DNA from: Anaerolineales bacterium
GTDB lineage: Bacteria > Chloroflexota > Anaerolineae > Anaerolineales > Villigracilaceae
Assembly (NCBI GenBank): GCA_016789485.1
Contig: JAEURE010000178.1
Location: forward strand, 1 to 6,062
Reading direction: 5' to 3'
DNA length: 6,062 nucleotides
In this document: piece after piece, positions 1-5,137 of the stretch
Position numbering within the stretch: the stretch's first letter is position 1
Layout of the letters: each line of letters begins with the position of its first letter
The notes under the pieces: model-generated
The model's database searches: none
The model's input: only the letters and a program-made list of their open reading frames with translations
What the model was told of the DNA's origin: nothing
Program-made: the position numbers and the translations under genes

Positions 1-948
1 ACTTCTGTTGCCAAGTTGGGTGCAGATACATTGGTGGAGTGGGGGCGCGAGGTAATTGGAAATGTCATTGGAGGTTTGGCAAACCAGCGTTATGTTGAAA
101 CCCCGCAAGGGTATGTGTATGGGTCTGTGGTGCAGCCGACGCGTAATTTGCCGAACGTGCCTGTTGCAGAAATGCCCGCTGGTCAGTCGGGTTTTTGGGC
201 GGAAGTAACCGTGCCATATGTTGATTTGACTCACGAGGGTGTGGTGGCTTCTCCCTGGCTGCAAGACCACATTACTTACAATTTTCCGCCGCGTCTGTAT
301 TATGGACAGGTGGTGTGGATCGACCAGATCCGTCAGAGCAGCGGTTTTGTGGAGTATCGCTGGAATGAAGATGCCTATGGCAAGGGCTACGGTTATGGCG
401 GTGGCTACGGCGAGTTTTTCTGGGGAGATGGTGCGGGGTTTAAGATTCTCACGGAAGAAGAAGTTGCGCCCATCAGCCCGGACTTTAATCCCGATGAAAA
501 GACAATTTCTGTGAATCTGGATTACCAAACTCTTTCTTGTTTTGAAGGCAAGAATGAAGTCTTCTTTTGCCGTATTTCCAGTGGAAAGGCTTATGACCCG
601 ATTACAGGTGCGATTTCAGATGAATTTGCCACACCTGCTGGGAATTTAATCACCCACTGGAAGATCGTTTCCAAAAATATGACGGCAGGTTCCGCCCAGG
701 CGGGTTATTCCACACCTGCAGTTCCGTGGAACACATTTATCAGCGGCGAAGGAATTGCCATACACGGTGCGTTTTGGCACAATGCCTTTGGTGAGAAGCG
801 TTCCCACGGCTGTATTAATGTAACTCCCGAACACGCCAAGTGGATTTTCCGCTGGACGACTCCTTATGTATCTCTTGCTCAAAGCGAATTACGCATGTCC
901 CTTCCCGACCATGGCACAATCGTTTTGTCCTCAGAGACAAAGTTCTAA
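1..948 (+). CDS. L,D-transpeptidase (YkuD domain), 5'-truncated
   Basis: The product is a peptidoglycan L,D-transpeptidase, which forms 3-3 cross-links or attaches molecules to the peptide stem outside the membrane. The frame is open from the first base. A TTG at 16 could be read as a start, but the five codons before it are also open, so the true start and any export signal lie upstream. Residue numbers count from the TTG. Residues about 30-150 look like an SH3-like, beta-rich targeting region. The YkuD catalytic domain runs from about 165 to 300, with His250 in IHG and the signature SHGCIN at 263-268. Cys266 is the nucleophile and His264 its partner. Both are intact, so the enzyme should be active. 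Residues 121-132 are unusually rich in Gly and Tyr. The gene ends in TAA, with 52 bases before ccdA and no terminator between them. The family call is firm; the physiological substrate is not visible. Confidence 0.93.
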   Translation, partial: TSVAKLGADTLVEWGREVIGNVIGGLANQRYVETPQGYVYGSVVQPTRNLPNVPVAEMPAGQSGFWAEVTVPYVDLTHEGVVASPWLQDHITYNFPPRLYYGQVVWIDQIRQSSGFVEYRWNEDAYGKGYGYGGGYGEFFWGDGAGFKILTEEEVAPISPDFNPDEKTISVNLDYQTLSCFEGKNEVFFCRISSGKAYDPITGAISDEFATPAGNLITHWKIVSKNMTAGSAQAGYSTPAVPWNTFISGEGIAIHGAFWHNAFGEKRSHGCINVTPEHAKWIFRWTTPYVSLAQSELRMSLPDHGTIVLSSETKF

Positions 949-1000
949 TACTCAGTCCCGTTGCTGTACTCATATGCTTTCTCCAAGGTGCTAAAAAATT

Positions 1001-1723
1001 ATGGAAATTTCTCAAATTAGTGTCTGGCTTGCTTTTCTGGCGGGGCTGGCTTCCTTTCTTTCTCCCTGTGTGTTTTCGCTCGTGCCTGCTTACGTAGGCT
1101 ACCTCGGTGGACGAGCCGCAGGATTAGGGGCTCAACCCAACCGTTGGTTAACCTTTAGCCACGGCGTTGCCTTTGTGCTTGGCTTTAGCATAGTCTTCGT
1201 CTTGCTTGGCGTGGCAGCTTCCTTTGCGGGCGGTCTGTTATATGACCTGCGTTTTTGGCTGGCGAAAATCGGCGGTGTGGTCGTTATCATCTTTGGTTTA
1301 CACATGATCGGCGTTTTCCATATTCCTTTTCTTGCTTATGACACACGGGTACAGGAAGCTCCAGATCCCAAAATGGGATACCTTTCCTCTGCGCTGATGG
1401 GGGTGTTCTTCTCGGCGGGCTGGTCTCCTTGTGTAGGACCCGTCCTCGGCGCGATCCTGACCCTTGCGATCAATGGCGGGTCAGTTTCCCTTGGCGCAAC
1501 TTTGCTGACATTTTATTCAGCGGGTCTGGCCATTCCCTTTTTGCTGGCTGCTTTGGGCATTGGCTGGGTATCCACTATTCTGCGGAAATATAGCAAGGTC
1601 ATGCGCTACGTTGAGATTGCGATGGGCGTGGTGCTTGTGATTGTTGGCATCATGCTTTTCACAGGCATTTTTGAACTCATTGCGCAACAGGGCCAATTCT
1701 TCTACTTCAATTTCGGCATCTAG
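1001..1723 (+). CDS. ccdA: Cytochrome c biogenesis protein CcdA (thiol-disulfide transporter)
   Basis: CcdA-family membrane proteins move reducing equivalents from cytoplasmic thioredoxin across the membrane to extracytoplasmic thiol proteins, for example in cytochrome c maturation or disulfide isomerisation. At 240 residues it has the usual length. Six hydrophobic helices are visible at about 8-34, 51-76, 86-108, 128-153, 162-190 and 201-225. The two redox cysteines sit in the expected symmetric places: Cys23 in FLSPCVFSLVPAY and Cys144 in GWSPCVGP, each after a helix-breaking proline. The ATG start is supported by an AAGGTG Shine-Dalgarno at 985-990. No TlpA/ResA partner or cytochrome c gene is in the window. 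The next gene starts with a glutaredoxin-like CxxC domain, so the two may share a thiol pathway. A terminator-like hairpin begins 20 bases after the stop. The family is clear; the acceptor protein is unknown. Confidence 0.95.
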   Translation: MEISQISVWLAFLAGLASFLSPCVFSLVPAYVGYLGGRAAGLGAQPNRWLTFSHGVAFVLGFSIVFVLLGVAASFAGGLLYDLRFWLAKIGGVVVIIFGLHMIGVFHIPFLAYDTRVQEAPDPKMGYLSSALMGVFFSAGWSPCVGPVLGAILTLAINGGSVSLGATLLTFYSAGLAIPFLLAALGIGWVSTILRKYSKVMRYVEIAMGVVLVIVGIMLFTGIFELIAQQGQFFYFNFGI

Positions 1724-1742
1724 CTGGTAAGTCGATCATTAT

Positions 1743-1802
1743 CGTCTCGTAAGGATACGTGGATAATTCAAGGAATTATCAAAACTTGCGGGACGTTTTT
1801 TT
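1743..1802 (+). terminator. Nested hairpin with U-tract after ccdA; intrinsic terminator or leader attenuator
   Basis: The outer stem pairs 1743-1753 with 1785-1795 over 11 bp, including two G-T wobbles. It is followed directly by seven T residues at 1796-1802, the layout of a Rho-independent terminator. Inside it is a second, perfect 8-bp stem (1762-1769 with 1773-1780, loop AAG). The stems are joined by an asymmetric internal loop of 8 bases on the left and 4 on the right. It most simply ends ccdA transcription. However, the U-tract ends 13 bases before the ATG of the next gene, with only its ribosome binding site between. The hairpin could therefore be an attenuator in the leader of that gene. 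Confidence 0.75.
1762..1780. promoter_or_regulatory. Perfect 19-base palindrome, possible operator
   Basis: GATAATTC and GAATTATC form perfect 8-base half-sites around AAG. It is the inner arm of the hairpin between ccdA and the fusion gene, so its symmetry may be only structural in RNA. As DNA it has the size and symmetry of a binding site for a dimeric regulator. Its outer hexamers GATAAT and ATTATC equal those of the classical Fur box consensus, with 13 of 19 positions identical overall. Binding by Fur or any regulator is inference. Confidence 0.35.
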
Positions 1803-1804
1803 AT

Positions 1805-1808
1805 AGGA
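1805..1808 (+). promoter_or_regulatory. Ribosome binding site of the fusion gene
   Basis: AGGA lies seven bases before the ATG at 1816 and fixes that start. It comes immediately after the hairpin U-tract, leaving no room for a separate promoter between the hairpin and the gene. Confidence 0.6.
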
Positions 1809-1815
1809 ATCTTCC

Positions 1816-2826
1816 ATGCTTAATGTAACCCTCTACACCCGAAAAGACTGCAAACTGTGTGATGAAGTAAAGGCTGAATTAATTAAGCTTCAGGCTGGAT
1901 ATCCCCACAGACTTGTTGAAGTGGATATTAATTCCGATTCTGCGCTGGTGGCAAAATATGGGCAAATCATCCCGGTTGTGGAAGTGGGGCCGTATACGCT
2001 GCAGGCTCCCATCACCCGCCAGAAATTGCAAATAGCTCTCGGAGCAGCTACTGACAGAAGAAATCAACTGGAACAACTGGAAGATCCTGAATACAAACAA
2101 CGCATCGAAAAAGGAAAAAATGTGACTACTGGAGACCGCATTTCATACTGGATTGCCAAGCGATATCTGCTTATTTTGAATTTGTTTATGCTTTTTTATG
2201 TTGGGCTGCCTTTTCTTGCCCCAACCTTGATGAAATTAAATGCCGAACTGCCCGCCCAGCTTATTTACCGAATGTATAAACCTTTCTGTCATCAATTTGG
2301 ATTTCGTTCCTTCTTCCTTTATGGAGAGCAACCGTATTATCCGCTGGCAGAAGCAGGAGTGAGCGGCGCCAGAACGTTTGAAGAGGTGACCGGGATTGCA
2401 AACCTGAGTGATCCCTACAGCTTTACACGCTTTGAAGCTCGAAACTACATCGGCAATGATGTGGTTGGTTATAAGATTGCTTTGTGCGAGCGTGACGTAG
2501 CCATTTACCTCGCCATTCTGGGATTTGGCATTGTGTTTGGGCTGACGGGCCGCCGCTTTAAATCCGTGCATTGGATGATCTGGCTGCTTATCGGTATTGG
2601 TCCCATTGGGCTTGATGGTTTTTCGCAACTGTTCAGCCAGTTCAATTGGGAATGGCTCGCATCTCTTGTTCCGTATCGCGAAAGCACGCCCTTCCTGCGC
2701 GCGTTGACAGGGGCGCTTTTTGGCTTGATGACTGCCTGGTTTGCTTATCCTAATATTGAAGAGTCGATGAGCGAAACGCGCCAATATTATGCCAAGAAAT
2801 TCGCCGTCTATCAGGCTTCCGAATAA
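1816..2826 (+). CDS. Glutaredoxin-like domain fused to DUF2085 membrane protein
   Basis: This 336-residue protein combines two families. Residues 1-78 are a glutaredoxin-like (DUF836-type) thioredoxin fold with a CKLC motif (Cys12, Cys15) and the expected cis-proline at Pro53 in IIPVV. A charged linker (about 79-110) follows. The rest matches DUF2085, an uncharacterised membrane family, with likely helices at about 117-139, 228-246, 252-274 and 295-313. Family-type motifs are FCHQFGFRS (Cys158, His159), LCERDVAIY (Cys224), PIGLDGFSQ (Asp267) and RALTGALFG. The positive charges are consistent with a cytoplasmic N-terminal domain. The fusion, plus ccdA upstream, suggests that the DUF2085 part takes part in thiol redox or metal handling, with the Cys12/Cys15 pair as donor to Cys158/Cys224. 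This is inference, as no function of DUF2085 is established to my knowledge. The stop codon overlaps the pgeF start by one base (TAATG). The domain calls are good; the biochemical role is unknown. Confidence 0.88.
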   Translation: MLNVTLYTRKDCKLCDEVKAELIKLQAGYPHRLVEVDINSDSALVAKYGQIIPVVEVGPYTLQAPITRQKLQIALGAATDRRNQLEQLEDPEYKQRIEKGKNVTTGDRISYWIAKRYLLILNLFMLFYVGLPFLAPTLMKLNAELPAQLIYRMYKPFCHQFGFRSFFLYGEQPYYPLAEAGVSGARTFEEVTGIANLSDPYSFTRFEARNYIGNDVVGYKIALCERDVAIYLAILGFGIVFGLTGRRFKSVHWMIWLLIGIGPIGLDGFSQLFSQFNWEWLASLVPYRESTPFLRALTGALFGLMTAWFAYPNIEESMSETRQYYAKKFAVYQASE

Positions 2827-3605
2827 TGCCTTTTCATGAACACAACCATCTGCGATATTATAGTTTTGATATCTTTTCAAACTCGGTAACACAAGCCGTC
2901 TTTACCCGCCGTGGCGGCGTAAGCCCTGCGCCCTGGCAGTCTTTGAACCTGGGCGGATCGGTGGGAGATGACCCTGTTCATGTGGCGGAGAATCGCATCC
3001 GCATATTTGATGCGCTTGGCCGTGCTCCCGCCTCCATCCATGACGTGTGGCTGGTTCACGGCACAGACATTGTTTACGCTGATGCACCTCGCCCGCTCGA
3101 TAAACACCCCGAACGCGCCGATATCATTTTGACGGATAATCCTGAGGTTTCGCTTTTCATGCGTTTCGCAGATTGTGTCCCGCTGTTATTCCATGACCCG
3201 AAAAAACACGTCATTGGAATTTCCCACGCGGGTTGGATGGGGACTGTGAAAGGCGTTGCGATCACCACGATTGAAGCCATGCGAATCCGCTACGGCAGCA
3301 AGCCCGAAGATATCCTGGCCGGTATCGGCCCGTCGATTGGTGTTGACCATTATGAAGTAGGCGAGGATGTCGTTTCGCAATTCCGCGAGAAATATGGCAA
3401 GGATGCCGAGCGTATCCTTCAGACGCGAAATGGCAGCCACTATTTGGATCTGTGGACGGCGAATCTGCTTCAACTGCAAAATGCGGGCGTGGAACAGGTG
3501 CAGGTCTCTGGCGTGTGCACAGCCTGCCATTTGGATGATTGGTTCTCGCACCGCGCTGAAAAAGGGAAGACGGGCAGGTTTGGCGCGTTGATGGCGCTGG
3601 CTTAA
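2826..3605 (+). CDS. pgeF: Peptidoglycan editing factor PgeF (laccase-domain, YfiH/YlmD family)
   Basis: This family was long annotated as polyphenol oxidase or multicopper laccase. Studied members edit peptidoglycan precursors (removing L-Ser wrongly placed instead of L-Ala on UDP-MurNAc), and others act on purine nucleosides. At 259 residues the length is normal. The metal-binding residues are all present: His78 in LVHGTD, Cys117 in FADCVP and His134 in ISHAGWMGT. Other family motifs are FTRRGGVS (26-33), the GPSIGVDHYEVG block in the middle and WFSHRAEKGKTGRFG near the C-terminus. The protein looks cytoplasmic with no signal peptide. The ATG overlaps the stop of the preceding gene by one base and lacks a strong Shine-Dalgarno, so translation is probably coupled to the fusion gene. 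It is followed by yggS after 120 bases, the same neighbour pairing as ylmD-ylmE in Gram-positive division loci. Confidence 0.95.
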   Translation: MPFHEHNHLRYYSFDIFSNSVTQAVFTRRGGVSPAPWQSLNLGGSVGDDPVHVAENRIRIFDALGRAPASIHDVWLVHGTDIVYADAPRPLDKHPERADIILTDNPEVSLFMRFADCVPLLFHDPKKHVIGISHAGWMGTVKGVAITTIEAMRIRYGSKPEDILAGIGPSIGVDHYEVGEDVVSQFREKYGKDAERILQTRNGSHYLDLWTANLLQLQNAGVEQVQVSGVCTACHLDDWFSHRAEKGKTGRFGALMALA

Positions 3606-3648
3606 TTTGTCAACGTGGCGAATGAATCAGTTTTACGGGCAGGTTTGG
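3570..3648 (+). repeat. 14-base direct repeat spanning the end of pgeF
   Basis: ACGGGCAGGTTTGG occurs at 3570-3583, inside the last codons of pgeF, and again at 3635-3648 in the intergenic region, 65 bases apart. The flanks do not match further, and the second copy does not continue an open frame because a TGA lies at 3623-3625 in its frame. It may be the remnant of a small duplication, or chance. Confidence 0.5.
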
Positions 3649-3725
3649 GGTTGGGAAAGAAGCGCGGTTCGGTTACAGAGTACCGCCACTTTAGTAAATC
3701 ATGATACAAGCGGTAAAATAAATCC
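3606..3725 (+). other. pgeF-yggS intergenic region, no clear signal
   Basis: These 120 bases hold the second copy of the 14-base repeat. I see no terminator with a U-tract and no convincing -35/-10 pair. A TAAAAT at 3714-3719 is too close to the yggS start to be its -10 box. yggS may be read from upstream or from a promoter too weak to recognise here. Confidence 0.4.
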
Positions 3726-4466
3726 ATGAGCGAATTAGTCCAATCCATTCGAGAAAGATATCTGGCTGTGCTGGATCGCATTGCCGTTGCTGCAAAAAAG
3801 GCGGGACGCGATCCTGAATCTGTGAAGCTGGTGGTTGTGACGAAATCACAGCCTGTGGAGCTTGTGCGTGCGGCGATCGAGGCGGGTGTAAAATTTTTTG
3901 GGGAGAATTATCCTGAAGAAGGTGTTATGAAAATTCAATTTCTCCGGGATTTTTCTGCGGTAGAATGGCACATGATTGGTCATGTGCAAAGCCGTAAAGC
4001 TCAGCTTGTGGCTGCGAACTTTAACTATTTACACTCGTTGGACAGCTTGAAGCTTGCAAAAAAAATGGATCGATTTTGCGGTGAAGCGGGAAGGCGATTG
4101 TCGACGCTGCTTGAGTTCAATGTCGGCGGCGAGGACAGCAAGGGCGGCTGGCCTGCCTGGGATGAGGCGCGTTGGCAGGGATTACCTGCTGAGTTGGCTG
4201 AGGTTTTTTCCCTGCCAAATTTGACCGTGCGCGGATTAATGGCCATGCCTCCGCTCGGTGAAACAGCCGAGTTCTCGCGCCCGTTTTTTCAAAAGGTAAG
4301 GCGCTTGCAGGAATATCTTTCGCTTCAATTCCCGCAGGCGGATTTTTCGGAGCTTTCCATGGGAACCAGCATGGATTACGAAGTGGCGGTGGAAGAAGGT
4401 GCCACATTTGTGCGGGTGGGTACGGCAATTGTCGGTGCAAGAAAATATCAAACGGAGACGGAATGA
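3726..4466 (+). CDS. yggS: PLP homeostasis protein, YggS/PLPBP family
   Basis: This family binds pyridoxal 5'-phosphate without known enzyme activity and keeps the B6 pool and amino-acid/keto-acid balance in order. It acts in the cytoplasm. The protein has 246 residues, slightly longer than E. coli YggS. The PLP lysine is Lys40 in VVVTKS. The alanine-racemase-like barrel motifs follow in order: GENYPEE (59-65), EWHMIGHVQSRKA (from 80), LHSLDS (102-107), LLEFNVGGEDSKGG, VRGLMAMPP, LSMGTSMDYEVAVEEGA (from 210) and FVRVGTAIVG, whose Arg230 should contact the PLP phosphate region. The ATG at 3726 has only a weak ribosome binding site, but it starts the family-typical N-terminus. The last four bases (ATGA) overlap yggT, so the two genes are surely cotranscribed and translationally coupled. 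In many bacteria yggS lies beside pgeF and yggT in a division-linked cluster. Confidence 0.96.
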   Translation: MSELVQSIRERYLAVLDRIAVAAKKAGRDPESVKLVVVTKSQPVELVRAAIEAGVKFFGENYPEEGVMKIQFLRDFSAVEWHMIGHVQSRKAQLVAANFNYLHSLDSLKLAKKMDRFCGEAGRRLSTLLEFNVGGEDSKGGWPAWDEARWQGLPAELAEVFSLPNLTVRGLMAMPPLGETAEFSRPFFQKVRRLQEYLSLQFPQADFSELSMGTSMDYEVAVEEGATFVRVGTAIVGARKYQTETE

Positions 4467-4726
4467 ATTTTGAATTTTTAGCCCTCGTGATCTCATCGAT
4501 ATCCAGGCTTTTTATTTATGTAGTGATCGCGTCATCCCTGCTTTCCTTCTTTATGCCGCCTTATCATCCTGTGCGTGAAGCGTTGGACCGGATCGTGAAT
4601 CCATTCCTGAACCCGATCCGCGCTCTGATGCCGCAAACGGGAATGCTTGATTTCAGTCCATTGATTTTGATTCTTGCCGTTGAGTTTTTGTCGCGGATTT
4701 TGATTTCCATTCTTCTTTCTTTGTAA
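4463..4726 (+). CDS. yggT: YggT family small membrane protein
   Basis: The 87-residue protein has two hydrophobic helices (about 5-31 and 65-87) around the family signature: NPFLNPIRALMP (46-57), then a short loop and DFSPLILIL (63-71). One YggT repeat is present, whereas E. coli YggT has two, so this is the short Gram-positive/cyanobacterial (YlmG/Ycf19) type. YlmG proteins are linked to division-site or membrane organisation, but the molecular role is unclear. The start overlaps the yggS stop (ATGA) and has a GGAG ribosome binding site at 4454-4457, inside yggS. yggU follows after 11 bases. Confidence 0.92.
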   Translation: MNFEFLALVISSISRLFIYVVIASSLLSFFMPPYHPVREALDRIVNPFLNPIRALMPQTGMLDFSPLILILAVEFLSRILISILLSL

Positions 4727-4737
4727 CGAGGTGAGTC

Positions 4738-5049
4738 ATGAGGACCAGAGAATTTAACCTTCATAACGGTCGGCGCGGTTCAGCTTTGGCGGTTCGAGTG
4801 ACTCCGCGGGCAAGCCATAATCAAATCGTCGGGTTGGTGGACGATGGAACCATCAAGGTGCATCTTTCATCTGATGCTGCTGAAGACCAGATCAACATCG
4901 AGTTGGTGGCTTTCCTTGCCGAGGTGTTGGGCGTTCCAAGATCCCGTGTGGAGATCGTCGCCGGCGAGAGCGGCAGGGACAAATTGGTCTCTGTGCTGGA
5001 TATGGATGTGGAAACCGCGCATCAACGCGTTTTAGCGCATATGGATTAA
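4738..5049 (+). CDS. yggU: DUF167 family protein, YggU-like
   Basis: A 103-residue cytoplasmic protein of the DUF167/YggU family, whose function is unknown. Recognisable pieces are LAVRVTPRASHNQIVG (17-32), IKVHLSS (39-45), a helix with INIELVAFLAEVLGV (52-66) and VEIVAGESGRDKLVSV (71-86). The segment that is usually close to a GKAN motif reads EDQIN here (49-53), keeping only the Asn53. The ATG at 4738 follows a strong GAGGTGA ribosome binding site (4728-4734), 11 bases after yggT, so it is the last gene of that transcript. A strong terminator begins 19 bases after its stop. The yggT-yggU order is widely conserved. Confidence 0.88.
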   Translation: MRTREFNLHNGRRGSALAVRVTPRASHNQIVGLVDDGTIKVHLSSDAAEDQINIELVAFLAEVLGVPRSRVEIVAGESGRDKLVSVLDMDVETAHQRVLAHMD

Positions 5050-5067
5050 TCCATCTTTACGACATGT

Positions 5068-5109
5068 AAAAAAAGGATGAAGGACTTGTGAGTCCTTCAT
5101 CCTTTTTTT
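5068..5109. terminator. Bidirectional intrinsic terminator between convergent genes
   Basis: A perfect 19-bp stem (5068-5086 with 5091-5109) closes a TGTG loop. The stem begins with seven A residues and ends with seven T residues around a GC-containing core (GGATGAAGGACT). Transcripts from either strand therefore give a hairpin followed by a U-tract. It lies 18 bases after the yggU stop and 28 bases beyond the stop of the minus-strand transglycosylase gene, so it serves both. Confidence 0.95.
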
Positions 5110-5137
5110 GTCCGTGAGAATTTATGTGCTGGAGTTG

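Noticed and set aside
961..1000. Possible ccdA promoter with TTGCTG at 961-966.
   Set aside because: No -10-like hexamer is found 16-19 bases downstream; the nearest AT-rich stretch is about 25 bases away.
1733..1744. CGAT-CATT-ATCG mini-hairpin just before the nested hairpin, as an anti-terminator.
   Set aside because: It has only four base pairs and overlaps the outer stem by two bases; too weak to claim.
2236..2892. A 218-codon open frame on the minus strand opposite the DUF2085 gene.
   Set aside because: It lies antisense to a well-supported gene, has no recognisable motif, and its composition looks like a reading of the opposite strand.
2826..3605. A true multicopper oxidase (laccase) function for the pgeF product.
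   Set aside because: The residues match the YfiH/PgeF single-domain family; the HxH copper motifs of multicopper oxidases are not present.
3664..3715. Alternative small hairpins before yggS, where ACCGC (3682-3686) can pair with GCGGT at 3664-3668 or at 3710-3714, suggesting a switch over the start region.
   Set aside because: The stems are only 5-6 bp with long loops, there is no U-tract, and such short matches are expected by chance in 120 bases.
3714..3719. TAAAAT as a -10 promoter box for yggS.
   Set aside because: It ends seven bases before the ATG, and no -35 element lies at a suitable distance.
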